Shown one piece after another: positions 1 to 8,882 of a stretch of 64,000 nucleotides of DNA (positions are counted from its first letter, which is position 1; each line of letters opens with the position of its first letter). The notes beneath the pieces are model-generated. The model saw only the letters and a list, made by a program, of their open reading frames with translations, was not told the DNA's origin and made no database searches. The position numbers and the translations under genes were made by a program. Origin of the DNA: Candidatus Methanomethylophilus alvi Mx1201 (GTDB lineage Archaea > Thermoplasmatota > Thermoplasmata > Methanomassiliicoccales > Methanomethylophilaceae). The stretch spans positions 1,238,692-1,302,691 of the forward strand of contig NC_020913.1 in the NCBI RefSeq assembly GCF_000300255.2. The letters are read 5' to 3'.

Positions 1-3000
1 CCCCTCCACGGCCGCGTTGAATCCTCCGAGGGAATCCATGTCGTCGTCCATGTCCAACATGTCGACCGCCCTGGAGTTGTGGTTCTTGACGGTCACGTCC
101 ATCTCCCCGAGCCTCTTCCTGAACAGGTCGGGTCTAGCCTCCCCCTGGAGACCCTTGCCGTAGACATAGCACCCATGCTTCACGTAGACCTCGGCCAGAT
201 CCCCGACCGTCTCCCAGGCCCCGGTCTCGATGACGTCGCTTATCCCGCATCCGTACTGGCCGGGGGCGTCGCCGAATATACGTACGGATGCGGCCCTGCG
301 GGCCTCGTCCGCCGGGACCCCGGAGGCTATGGCCTCCACGACGTCCCTCCTGAGGTCGGCCGCCAGATAGTTCGACTCGTCGTCCTCGTCCAGGGAAGAT
401 ATGGTCTGGACGCCGCGGTCTATCATCTCCACCAGATTGGGGAAGGTGTCCCTGAACAGACCGCTGATCCTCAGCGTCACGTCGATCCTGGGTCTTTTCA
501 ATTCGGAGAGCGGGATGACCTCCAGGTCCTTCACCCTGCCTCCGTAGTCCGCCCATACCGGACGGAGACCCATCAGCCGGAGGATGTAGGAGACGTCGTC
601 GCCCCCGGTCTTCATGGTATCGGTGGCCCAGAGGACGATCCCCACGGTCCTCGGATACGTCCCGTTGTCCTTCACGTAACGTTCCACCATCTGCTCCGCC
701 ATCTTGGAGCCTATCTCCCAGCTGGAATGCCACGGGATCCCGTCCGGGTCTATGGAATAGAAGTTCCTCCCCGTGGGGAGGATCTGCGCCCTCCCCCTGT
801 TGGGACAGCCGGAGGGACCGGGCGGGACGAACCTCCCGTCGAGGGCCAGAAGGACGTTGCCTATCTCGTCCCCCATGCGGCGCAGGGCCCCTATCAGGTC
901 CCCGCAGACGAACGACACCACCTTCTCCAGATCGGGACTGCCTCCGCAGAACATCCCCTTAGAAAGTGCCAGACATTCCCCGGGAGAGAAATCCTCCGCC
1001 TGCATCGCCTCGATGAGGCGGAATGATTCGCCGTCCACGGTATCGGACGCCTCCCCTTTGAGCAGCCCGTCGGGAAGGACCCCCGACGGGTCCTTCAGAA
1101 GGTCCTCCATGTCCCAGCCGTGGATATCTGCTATCGACTCCCTCAGGGAGGGGACGTCTCCGTTGGCGTATCTGACGAGGGTGTACACCGTCTCCGCCAT
1201 CCTCTTGCCTTCCGGGACCTCCCCCAGTATGTGGAGGCCGTCTTTTATCATGGCGTCCTTGATCTCAAGAACATAGTCGTAGAGAGCATCCACCCTCTCC
1301 TCTATCTCCTCCAGGGAGGAGTCCTTCGACAGTCCCGCCTCATCCAATATGTTCAGTCTGGTACATATGTCCATGACCTTCTCCGCTATAGACGGGATCT
1401 TATCCCTCTGGTCGTACTCCTTGGCCTTGAGGAAGACCTGTACGGCGTTCTCCAGTTCGTTGATCGCGTCGTACCCGCCGGAGCGGACCATGGCCGGGAT
1501 CATATGCGTGGTTATGACGGCGTAACTCCTCCTCTTGGCCTGCATCCCCTCCCCCGGATTGTCTATGATGTACGGATTGACGTTGGGGATGTTTCCCAGG
1601 ATTATGTCCGGATCGCATTCGCCGGAAAGACCCGCGCTCTTGCCGGGAAGCCATTCGAGCGTCCCGTGGGTACCGACATGTACGACGGCATCGGCCTTCC
1701 AGACGTCACGCAGCCACCTGTAGAATCCCAGATACTGGTGGGGCGGGGCCGTCCAGGCGTCGTGGTATGCCTGGGACGTGGTCTTCCCCCTGTCCGGCTG
1801 GAACCCTATGAAGACGTTGCCGTCCATTATGCCCGGCAGGAGCTGTCTCCCGTCCAGCACGTGGATGTCCCCCGGAGGGTCGCCCCATCCTTCGACCATC
1901 CTCCTCTGTGCGCTTTCCGCTATCTCCCGGAACCATTCCTCGTATCTTTCGGCAGGGACCGTGTCCACCGCGGCCTCGCGTATCTGGACGTCGGACTTCC
2001 AGCCATCGTCGTTGGTGACCCCGTCGAGGAGGCGGGTGACGAGTTCCTTCCCGTCCTTGGGAAGCCATTCCAGACTGTATCCGTGCTCCTTCATGCGGTG
2101 GAGCATGTCGGAGACGCTCTGGAGGGTATCGAGACCGTACCCTCCTCCCGCAAGGTCCTGCCTCGGAGGATACATGTATATGAGGACCGCGACCTTCTTT
2201 TTATCTTCTGGCACATAGCGGAGCGATGCCCATCTGAAGGCGGTGTCGGCCACCATGCGGCACCTCTCCGGGATCGGCATGGTCCTGTAGGCCCCGTCGG
2301 GACAGACGACGGCGCCGCAGACCGGTACGGTGTCTATCTGCCCGTCGTACTCGGGATTCACCACGCTCATGGCTATGTCCGCGGACGTGAGACCGAACGG
2401 ACTCTCCTCCCACTTCTTCGGGTCCCCGTAGAGGGTGACGGCCTGGATCACCGGCACATCGAGCCTCTCGAAGAAGTTGTCCCCGCATACCTGCGTCCCG
2501 TTACCTGGGTCTGCGAGGAGGGTCTGGGCGAAACCCATGGTGTTGACGACGCAGTCGACCACGGGCCTCCCGTCCCTTATCAGATATCCGTCCACTATGC
2601 CGCGGATACCTATGGAACCCACCAGGTCCCTGACCGACGAGATCATGAATATCGCCACCGCCTCGGCCCCCCTCTCCTCTATGTCGTGGCAGAGCTCGTC
2701 CACCATGGCGGTGTTGTGGACGAGGAAATACTTCTGGTGGAAGAACACGGCTATGACCGGCAATCCCTTCCTCCCGACCTTGCCGATGCCTTCCTCCAGA
2801 GGGACGTATCCCTCCCCCGGCACGTATATCCCCTGGGCCGGAGGCATGACCGGTTCCGGGACCTCCACATCGGCCCCGGCGAAGGTCTTCAGGGCCCATA
2901 GGACCACGGCCTTCTGGTTATCGTCGCCGCCGGCCTCCTCCAACTTCCTGAGGGTCAGGAAGTCGTCGTCCCCCTGTCTGAAGAGACGGCGGTACTCCGC

Positions 3001-3294
3001 GGTGGTCTCCGGTTCGGAACAAACGAGCAGGGCGGAGCAATCCGAATGTTCCAGCGTCTCCTCCAACTCACGGAAGTGGCGGAAATAGGACACGTCGCCG
3101 TGGACGCATATCAGCATGAAATCACAGGTGCGGACCTCGTCCAGAAATTCCCCGAGACGCTCCAGGTCCCCGTCCAGGGCGACGGCGTCGCCGCATATCA
3201 GATCGATGTCGTATTCCTCCGACAGCGCGGCCACCGCCGGTGCCAGTATGTGTCCGTCCTTGCTGCCGATTCCAATACCTGCGATCCTTAGCAT
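1..3294 (-). CDS. CobN/BchH-type metal chelatase large subunit (3' end outside window)
   Basis: Large catalytic subunit of an ATP-dependent chelatase that inserts a divalent metal into a tetrapyrrole. The frame is open for 1098 codons from an ATG at 3294 and runs off the left edge. It shows the family block VVHVGTHGTLEWLPGK, the preceding GNVFIGFQPDRG segment, and near the edge a GGFNAA block of the C-terminal part. It is paralogous to the gene at 3360 and transcribed divergently from it across a 65-bp promoter with two operator palindromes. ChlI- and ChlD-like motor subunits lie at 7851-10768. CobN normally acts in the aerobic late cobalt-insertion route, but this genome has anaerobic cbi genes, so the metal and substrate are open. 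The family call is firm; the substrate is not known. Confidence 0.9.
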   Translation of the reverse strand, partial: MLRIAGIGIGSKDGHILAPAVAALSEEYDIDLICGDAVALDGDLERLGEFLDEVRTCDFMLICVHGDVSYFRHFRELEETLEHSDCSALLVCSEPETTAEYRRLFRQGDDDFLTLRKLEEAGGDDNQKAVVLWALKTFAGADVEVPEPVMPPAQGIYVPGEGYVPLEEGIGKVGRKGLPVIAVFFHQKYFLVHNTAMVDELCHDIEERGAEAVAIFMISSVRDLVGSIGIRGIVDGYLIRDGRPVVDCVVNTMGFAQTLLADPGNGTQVCGDNFFERLDVPVIQAVTLYGDPKKWEESPFGLTSADIAMSVVNPEYDGQIDTVPVCGAVVCPDGAYRTMPIPERCRMVADTAFRWASLRYVPEDKKKVAVLIYMYPPRQDLAGGGYGLDTLQSVSDMLHRMKEHGYSLEWLPKDGKELVTRLLDGVTNDDGWKSDVQIREAAVDTVPAERYEEWFREIAESAQRRMVEGWGDPPGDIHVLDGRQLLPGIMDGNVFIGFQPDRGKTTSQAYHDAWTAPPHQYLGFYRWLRDVWKADAVVHVGTHGTLEWLPGKSAGLSGECDPDIILGNIPNVNPYIIDNPGEGMQAKRRSYAVITTHMIPAMVRSGGYDAINELENAVQVFLKAKEYDQRDKIPSIAEKVMDICTRLNILDEAGLSKDSSLEEIEERVDALYDYVLEIKDAMIKDGLHILGEVPEGKRMAETVYTLVRYANGDVPSLRESIADIHGWDMEDLLKDPSGVLPDGLLKGEASDTVDGESFRLIEAMQAEDFSPGECLALSKGMFCGGSPDLEKVVSFVCGDLIGALRRMGDEIGNVLLALDGRFVPPGPSGCPNRGRAQILPTGRNFYSIDPDGIPWHSSWEIGSKMAEQMVERYVKDNGTYPRTVGIVLWATDTMKTGGDDVSYILRLMGLRPVWADYGGRVKDLEVIPLSELKRPRIDVTLRISGLFRDTFPNLVEMIDRGVQTISSLDEDDESNYLAADLRRDVVEAIASGVPADEARRAASVRIFGDAPGQYGCGISDVIETGAWETVGDLAEVYVKHGCYVYGKGLQGEARPDLFRKRLGEMDVTVKNHNSRAVDMLDMDDDMDSLGGFNAAVEG

Positions 3295-3303
3295 GACTAT
3301 CGG

Positions 3304-3320
3304 TTGGAATATAGTTCCAA
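3304..3320. promoter_or_regulatory. Operator palindrome TTGGA-N7-TCCAA, cobN-like gene on minus strand
   Basis: TTGGAATATAGTTCCAA, a perfect inverted repeat (arms extend one base each side), lies 10 bp upstream of the minus-strand start at 3294. A shared AT-rich box (3324-3336) sits between this site and its twin at 3337. A bound protein here would cover the region between a TATA-like box and the start, as a repressor would. It is one of seven such sites in the window. Confidence 0.6.
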
Positions 3321-3336
3321 CACGATATTTTAATTA

Positions 3337-3353
3337 TTGGATTATATATCCAA
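3337..3353. promoter_or_regulatory. Operator palindrome TTGGA-N7-TCCAA, cobN-like gene on plus strand
   Basis: TTGGATTATATATCCAA, a 17-bp inverted repeat, ends 6 bp before the ATG at 3360. With TATA-like sequence at 3324-3336 the transcript would start at or near the ATG (nearly leaderless), placing the palindrome between TATA box and start. Together with 3304-3320 it makes a symmetrical divergent promoter with one operator per direction. Confidence 0.6.
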
Positions 3354-3359
3354 CATAAT

Positions 3360-6300
3360 ATGCAGATGCGCATCGTCATACTATCGCTCCAGACGGCGGA
3401 CGCCAAGACCATGGCCGGACCCGCCGAAAAACTCAGGGAACTCGGAATAGAACCCGACGTATATGCCATAAACTCGGACGATGCGGACGACGACATCCTA
3501 GTCTACCAGGAACTGGTGAGGCGTACCCGCCTCGCGGACCTCGTTTATCTGCGCTGCATGTCCGACACCAACCGTTTCAAGAGGTACGACAAGTATGAGA
3601 AGGTCCTGGAGGAATGCAAAGGATACGTCCTCATCTTCAGCGGGAACGCCGAGGTCACGATGATGAAGAGGGCCCTCTTCAAAGGGTCCGACGAGGAGTT
3701 CGCACAGGTATCCCGCTACGCCGCATCACGCGGACCCGAGAACGACCTCGGGATGATGAAGTGGTTCGCCCACCGTCTGGGTCTTTCCGATGCCGATCCG
3801 CCCGAACCGGTGGAGCAGAGGCGCGAGGGATATTACCACAAGGGCATGGACAGGGACATCTCCCGCGACGACTACCTGAAGACCCTCGATCCGGAGAAGA
3901 TGACCGTGGGCATCCTGTTCGCCAGCAGCCTGTGGATATACGACAACCTGGAGGCCGTGGACGCCCTCGTCGAGGCCATCGAGAGAAGGGGGATGAACGC
4001 CCTCCCCGTGTTCTATTCCGCCACCTCCTACAAAAGGGACGGCGAACCCGGGACCAAGGAGACCTTCGAGACCTACTTCACGGACAAGGGGAAGGCCATC
4101 CCGGACGTGGTCATCGTCCATACGTCCTTCTCCGTGATGTACAACTCCCGTGACGACATGGGGGTGAGGATCTCCGATGCCGACAACTACTATCACACCC
4201 TCCTCGACGTCCCCATGCTGCACAGCATGAGCATCACCGGGGATTATGCGGATTTCGAGCAGGACAAGATCGGTCTCAACAAACACGAGATCTCCTCCTC
4301 CGTGGCATTCCCGGAGATAGACGGGGACATCATAACCGTCCCCATCGCCTACACGCCGAAGAAAAGCGGTATGAAGAAGGCCGTCCCCATCCCCGACAGG
4401 ATAGAGAGGCTGGTGGACCTCGCCTACAACTGGGCCAAGTTGAGATACATACCGGCATCGGAGAGGAGGGTCGCCATACTCCTGTGGCAGTCCCGTCCCA
4501 ATTCCGGCGTCATCGGCAACGCCGCCGGCCTCGACTCGGTGGAGAGCATATCCGACCTCCTGAGACGGATGTCCGAATGCGGATACACCGTGGACAACGT
4601 CCCGGAGAACGGAAGACAGCTGGTGGAAGAGATCCTGGACGGGGTCACCAACGACCTCGACAGCATGTCCTCGGGGACCATGAGGGAGAAGGCCGTCGCC
4701 CTCGTACCGGAGAAGGATTATGAGAAGGACTTCCGCAAAATACCCGAATGGGACCAGGAGATGATGAGGAAGGACTGGGGGGATCCCCCCGGAGAGATAT
4801 GCGTCGACGGCAGGGACGTCGTCATCCCCGGGATCCTGAAGGGAAACGTCTTCATCGGATACCAACCGCTGAGAGGGACGGCGGAGAAGATGGAGCAGGA
4901 CATCCACGACCCGACCCTCTTCGCCCAACACCAATATCTGGCATATTACAGGTGGATAAGGGACTCCTTCAAGGCGGACATGGTGATCCATGTGGGCACC
5001 CACGGGACCATAGAATGGCTGCCGGGGAAGAACGTGGGCATGTCCCAGAAGTGCGATCCCGACGTGGTCCTGGGAGGTCTCCCCAACATATATCCTTACA
5101 TCGTCGACGACCCGGGGGAGGGGACCCAGTGCAAGAGGAGGATCGAGAGCGTCCTGATCGGACACATGCCCCCGTCCATGGCACGGGCCGGACAGTACGA
5201 GGAGATAGAGGAGGTGGAGGTACCCCTGCAGGAGTACTTCAAGCAGAAGAACTCCCCCGACGCAGAGCGCGTATCCGTACTGGTACGGGAGGTCTACGAG
5301 GCCGCAAAAGGACACAAGATGCTCAACGACCTCGGGATCACCGAGGAGAACGACCCCGGACCGGAGGGCTTCCTCCCCTACATAGTGCCCCTGCACGAAT
5401 ACCTCTCGGAGGTCAAGGACGCCCTCGTGAGGTCGGACCTGCACATCCTGGGACGCGTCCCGAAGGACACCCATTTCGACGAGACTGTCTACTCCCTCAT
5501 GAGATTGGACAACGGAGGGGTCCGCAGTCTGAGGGACGCCTTCGCAGAGAACGAGGGCGTGGATATCCAGAAGGCGATCGGCGACCCCGCGGGAAGCCTT
5601 CCCTCCGGGGAACTGAACAGCGAGGCGGTGGACAGGGTGGACGCCGAACTCCAGGACTTCCTCGCCTGGGCGAGGGGGACCGGATACGACGTCCCCGCCT
5701 GTCTTAAGAAGATAGAGGAGGCCCACGGCAGGGTGTCGGAAGACCTCCGTACATCCGTGGAATACATGTGCCAGACGGTGGTCCCCAACGTCCGCAGGAT
5801 GTCCGACGAGATAGAGAACATCATGCATGGAATGGAGGGAGGCTACGTCCTTCCCGGACCCTCCGGCGCCCCTACAAGAGGGAATGCCGACATACTCCCG
5901 ATGGGAAGGAACTACTACTCGCTAGATCCAGACACGGTCCCCAGCAAGGCGGCTTGGGAGATAGGCAGGAAGATGGCCGACCAGATGATAGAGAAATACA
6001 CCGCCGAGAAGGGGGAGTTCCCCCGGGAGGTGGGTTTCATAATTTGGGCCACCGACACCATGAAGACCGGAGGTGACGACGTCGCCTACATACTGTGGCT
6101 CCTAGGGGTCAGACCGGTATGGTCCAAGGCGGGGGGACAGGTCGTGGACCTGGAGGTCGTCCCGCTGTCGGAACTCAAAAGACCCAGAGTGGACGTCTCC
6201 GTCAACATAACCGGTCTTTTCAGGGACACCTTCCCCAACCTAATAGATATGATAGACGACGCCGTGAAACTCGTGGCATCGCTGGACGAGGGGGACGAGG

Positions 6301-7115
6301 ACAACGCCCTCGCGGCCAACCTCAGGAAGGACATCGTCGAAGGTATCGCCGAAGGACTGACGCCCGACGAGGCCCGCCGGAGGAACTCCGTCCGCATATT
6401 CGGCGCCCCGCCCGGAGGATACGGCACAGGCGTCAACAAGGCCATAGAGGCTGGGTCGTGGAAGACCGTCCAGGACCTGGCCGACGTCTACATCGACTGG
6501 TGCAGCAACGGCTACGAGAAAGGCAACTACGGTCAGAAGATGCGGGACGAGTTCGTGAGGAGATTCTCCAAGGTCGGGGTCACGGTCAAGAACATGCCGG
6601 ACAGGGAGATCGACCTCCTGGACTGCGACGACGTATACGAGTATCTGGGAGGCATGAACGCATTCGTCCGGGCCTACGGGAGGAAGGACGCCATGACGTT
6701 CATGGGCGACGGCTCGGACCCCAAGAGGACCAAGATCCGCGACACGAAGGACGAGCTCCGCTTCACCTTCCGCTCCAAGGTCCTCAACCCCAAGTTCATC
6801 AACGGACTCAAGGAACACGGGTACAGAGGGGCGGCCGAGATGGCCAACCTTACCGAATACACCATGGCCTGGGGGGCCACCTCGGACGTGGCGGAGGATT
6901 GGATGTACGAAGGGCTGGCGGACAAGTTCCTCTTCGACAAGGATACGCAGGAATGGATGCAGGACGTCAACCCGTATGCGATGATGAACATCCTCAACCG
7001 CCTTCAGGAGGCCATAGAACGCGGACTGTGGAAGGCGGACGACGAGTACCGTGAGAAGATAAAGGACCTCTTCATCAAGACCGAGGAAAGGATAGAGGAG
7101 ATAACCGACAGATGA
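3360..7115 (+). CDS. CobN/BchH-type metal chelatase large subunit
   Basis: 1251 aa, the full length expected for CobN/BchH large subunits. It contains GNVFIGYQPLRG and VIHVGTHGTIEWLPGK near residues 500-560, the PSKAAWEIGRKMADQMI and FIIWATDTMKTGGDDVAY blocks in the C-terminal third, and GAPPGGYGTGVNKAIE near residue 1020. The start ATG at 3360 is followed by a second in-frame ATG at 3366. Divergent from, and paralogous to, the gene ending at 3294. The nearby ChlI/ChlD-like pair is the expected motor complex. The partner set resembles cobaltochelatase CobNST or magnesium chelatase BchHID, but the cbi genes at 38-45 kb insert cobalt early, so a non-cobalamin substrate is plausible. Two paralogs could mean two substrates or a heteromer. 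Confidence 0.93.
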   Translation: MQMRIVILSLQTADAKTMAGPAEKLRELGIEPDVYAINSDDADDDILVYQELVRRTRLADLVYLRCMSDTNRFKRYDKYEKVLEECKGYVLIFSGNAEVTMMKRALFKGSDEEFAQVSRYAASRGPENDLGMMKWFAHRLGLSDADPPEPVEQRREGYYHKGMDRDISRDDYLKTLDPEKMTVGILFASSLWIYDNLEAVDALVEAIERRGMNALPVFYSATSYKRDGEPGTKETFETYFTDKGKAIPDVVIVHTSFSVMYNSRDDMGVRISDADNYYHTLLDVPMLHSMSITGDYADFEQDKIGLNKHEISSSVAFPEIDGDIITVPIAYTPKKSGMKKAVPIPDRIERLVDLAYNWAKLRYIPASERRVAILLWQSRPNSGVIGNAAGLDSVESISDLLRRMSECGYTVDNVPENGRQLVEEILDGVTNDLDSMSSGTMREKAVALVPEKDYEKDFRKIPEWDQEMMRKDWGDPPGEICVDGRDVVIPGILKGNVFIGYQPLRGTAEKMEQDIHDPTLFAQHQYLAYYRWIRDSFKADMVIHVGTHGTIEWLPGKNVGMSQKCDPDVVLGGLPNIYPYIVDDPGEGTQCKRRIESVLIGHMPPSMARAGQYEEIEEVEVPLQEYFKQKNSPDAERVSVLVREVYEAAKGHKMLNDLGITEENDPGPEGFLPYIVPLHEYLSEVKDALVRSDLHILGRVPKDTHFDETVYSLMRLDNGGVRSLRDAFAENEGVDIQKAIGDPAGSLPSGELNSEAVDRVDAELQDFLAWARGTGYDVPACLKKIEEAHGRVSEDLRTSVEYMCQTVVPNVRRMSDEIENIMHGMEGGYVLPGPSGAPTRGNADILPMGRNYYSLDPDTVPSKAAWEIGRKMADQMIEKYTAEKGEFPREVGFIIWATDTMKTGGDDVAYILWLLGVRPVWSKAGGQVVDLEVVPLSELKRPRVDVSVNITGLFRDTFPNLIDMIDDAVKLVASLDEGDEDNALAANLRKDIVEGIAEGLTPDEARRRNSVRIFGAPPGGYGTGVNKAIEAGSWKTVQDLADVYIDWCSNGYEKGNYGQKMRDEFVRRFSKVGVTVKNMPDREIDLLDCDDVYEYLGGMNAFVRAYGRKDAMTFMGDGSDPKRTKIRDTKDELRFTFRSKVLNPKFINGLKEHGYRGAAEMANLTEYTMAWGATSDVAEDWMYEGLADKFLFDKDTQEWMQDVNPYAMMNILNRLQEAIERGLWKADDEYREKIKDLFIKTEERIEEITDR

Positions 7116-7194
7116 TGTCCGATCGGAAATGGCGGATCTCATCGCCGAAGGTCCAGGACCGGGAATGGACGGTCGACGGTATCCGACGATGCGG

Positions 7195-7455
7195 TCACCT
7201 GCCCCTTTCCTCTTCCTCCCTTTCCTTCATGTACTTCTCGTAATACTCCTCCGAAGGCGAGGACCTCATTACCAACACCGCGAAGATTATGGTGACGAGG
7301 GTCAGGGTGCTGCTGACGAAATACAACGCCATGACCAAGGAGTCGGAGTCCTTCAGGAAGACGTACACGGCTATGGCCACGGCCAAAAATGCGATATAGA
7401 TCAGAGCTGCGGCGACCGTCAGCTTCTTCCGGCGTTTCTCGGACCTTTCGGACAT
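7195..7455 (-). CDS. Small two-helix membrane protein (paralog of 7514-7786)
   Basis: 86 aa from the ATG at 7455. A short basic N-terminus (SERSEKRRKK) precedes two hydrophobic helices joined by a loop with FLKDSDSLV, and the C-terminus is charged (EEYYEKYMKEREEEERGR). The upstream in-frame extension to 7545 is not used as the start because it would run through the operator at 7479-7495. The loop motif LKDxDSL is shared with the neighbouring minus-strand gene, so the two are a diverged duplication. Both sit between chelatase subunit genes and carry the same operator, suggesting a role linked to the chelatase or to its metal or tetrapyrrole substrate. No family is recognised. Confidence 0.72.
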   Translation of the reverse strand: MSERSEKRRKKLTVAAALIYIAFLAVAIAVYVFLKDSDSLVMALYFVSSTLTLVTIIFAVLVMRSSPSEEYYEKYMKEREEEERGR

Positions 7456-7478
7456 CGGTATCGGGGGAGTATAGTAAA

Positions 7479-7495
7479 TTGGAGTATATATCCAA
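7479..7495. promoter_or_regulatory. Operator palindrome TTGGA-N7-TCCAA before small membrane protein
   Basis: TTGGAGTATATATCCAA, with arms extending to AAATTGGA/TCCAATTT (7476-7498). It lies 23 bp upstream of the minus-strand start at 7455, and its ATATATA core is at the expected TATA-box distance, so binding would occlude the promoter directly. Confidence 0.6.
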
Positions 7496-7513
7496 TTTCC
7501 AGACCCTCCGTCT

Positions 7514-7786
7514 TCACCTCTTCTCCCATGCCTCGTCGGAGACATCCTCGGGCTCCCTCCTCTTGGGAAGGTAGACGAGGATGTAGTATGCGAATCCCGC
7601 CGATATCATGAGGAACAGGAGTGCGAAAGCGGACATGCCCGCCGCAAGGGAGTCGCCGTCCTTCAGCATGATGTACCCGGCGACGAATGCGATGAAGAAT
7701 ACGACATACACCGCCAATGCGGCCATGTAGACCTTCTTGCTGTCGATCTCTTTTCCACCGTTCACTGGAATCCCCGTCTCCCGCAT
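7514..7786 (-). CDS. Small two-helix membrane protein (paralog of 7195-7455)
   Basis: 90 aa from the ATG at 7786; an in-frame extension to 7882 would run through the operator at 7815-7831 and into the divergent chlI-like gene. After about 20 polar residues there are two hydrophobic helices joined by a loop with MLKDGDSLA, then a charged tail (PKRREPEDVSDEAWEKR). The LKDxDSL loop and two-helix layout match the next gene on the same strand. Divergent from the chlI-like gene with the shared operator between them. Function unknown; small accessory membrane subunits of an uptake or chelation system would fit. Confidence 0.7.
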   Translation of the reverse strand: MRETGIPVNGGKEIDSKKVYMAALAVYVVFFIAFVAGYIMLKDGDSLAAGMSAFALLFLMISAGFAYYILVYLPKRREPEDVSDEAWEKR

Positions 7787-7814
7787 GGCAAAAGGAATTA
7801 AAGGAGATTGTCTA

Positions 7815-7831
7815 TTGGAGTAATCATCCAA
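7815..7831. promoter_or_regulatory. Operator palindrome TTGGA-N7-TCCAA between small membrane gene and chlI
   Basis: TTGGAGTAATCATCCAA lies in the 64-bp gap between the minus-strand start at 7786 and the plus-strand start at 7851. Five-base arms are perfect and the spacer is 7, as at the other sites. It could control both directions. Confidence 0.55.
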
Positions 7832-7850
7832 GTGATATAGGGCTGACAAT

Positions 7851-8882
7851 ATGACGGAAGAACCCCTCGTTTTCCCATTCACCAGAATAGTAGGTCAAGA
7901 GAATATGAAACGCGCCCTGATGCTGAACGTCATCGATCCCGGGATCGGCGGCGTCCTCATCAAAGGGGAGAAGGGGACGGCCAAGTCCACGACCGTGAGG
8001 TCGATGAACGCCGTCCTTCCCTACAGGACCGTGGTGAAAGGATGCCCCTTCCGCTGCGAGTTCGGAAAGGAGGAGAGGTACTGCCCCTATTGCAGGAACA
8101 GGGTCTCGAAGGGGGAGGAACTGGAGCCCGCCGAGAGCAGGATGAGGGTCATCGACCTCCCTCTGTCCGCCACCGAGGACAGGGTCTCCGGGACATTGGA
8201 TCTGGAGCACGTCCTCAAGACCGGCGAGAAGAAGTTCGAGCCGGGGGTCCTCGCTTCCGCCAACGGAAACATACTCTATGTCGACGAGGTCAACCTCCTG
8301 GACGACCACCTGGTGGACCTTCTTCTGGATTCCGCCGCCATGGGGACCAACTACGTCGAGAGGGAAGGCGTCTCGTTCTCCCACCCCGCGAAGTTCGTGC
8401 TCGTGGGCACCATGAACCCGGAGGAGGGGGACCTCAGGCCCCAGCTCCTGGACAGGTTCGGACTCTCCCTGGACATCAAGGGGGAGAGGGACGTCAAGAA
8501 GAGGGCGGAGGTCGTCAAGAGAAGGGTCAGATACGACTCCGACCCGGAATCATACATCAAAGAATGCAAGGAGGAGCTCGACGAGACCTGCAGAAGGCTG
8601 ACCGAGGCGAGGAGGATCCTGCCGGAGGTCGTCGCAGGGGACGACGTGGTGGACATGGTCGTCTCCGTCATGATCCATTTCGGAGTGGACGGACACAGGG
8701 CGGACATAACCCTCCTGAAGGCCGCCAAGGCCAATGCGGCCCTCGAAGGCCGTAAGAAGGTCACGAAGGACGACATCCGTGCGACCGCGGAACTGGTCCT
8801 CGCCCACCGCCTGAAGAGGCGTCCGTTCGAAGAGGCGGGTCTCGACCAAGAGGAGCTCGAGAAATGCCTGCAGGACCTGTGA
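7851..8882 (+). CDS. ChlI/BchI-like AAA+ chelatase motor subunit
   Basis: 343 aa AAA+ ATPase of the magnesium/cobalt chelatase small-subunit family. Walker A GEKGTAKST at residues 39-47 and Walker B ILYVDEVNLL at about 141-150 are intact, followed by the GTMNPEEGDLRPQLLDRFG sensor block. Four cysteines at residues 65, 69, 78 and 81 (GCPFRC...CPYC) form a likely metal-binding loop. It overlaps the ChlD-like gene by 19 bp, so they are co-translated. With ChlD it should form the ATP-driven double ring that powers the CobN-like subunits at 1-7115. Confidence 0.93.
   Translation: MTEEPLVFPFTRIVGQENMKRALMLNVIDPGIGGVLIKGEKGTAKSTTVRSMNAVLPYRTVVKGCPFRCEFGKEERYCPYCRNRVSKGEELEPAESRMRVIDLPLSATEDRVSGTLDLEHVLKTGEKKFEPGVLASANGNILYVDEVNLLDDHLVDLLLDSAAMGTNYVEREGVSFSHPAKFVLVGTMNPEEGDLRPQLLDRFGLSLDIKGERDVKKRAEVVKRRVRYDSDPESYIKECKEELDETCRRLTEARRILPEVVAGDDVVDMVVSVMIHFGVDGHRADITLLKAAKANAALEGRKKVTKDDIRATAELVLAHRLKRRPFEEAGLDQEELEKCLQDL

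Noticed and set aside
1120-2901. 593-codon open frame on the plus strand
   Set aside because: It lies antisense to the CobN-like gene, a common effect of high GC third positions. No family pattern; the minus strand has clear CobN motifs.
3304-3320. NrpR-type nitrogen operator
   Set aside because: The described Methanococcus operator is GGAA-N6-TTCC; the spacing and outer bases at all seven sites differ, and no nitrogen-assimilation genes are present.
3726-5828. 700-codon open frame on the minus strand
   Set aside because: Shadow of the second cobN-like gene; His/Val/Leu-rich composition typical of antisense frames.
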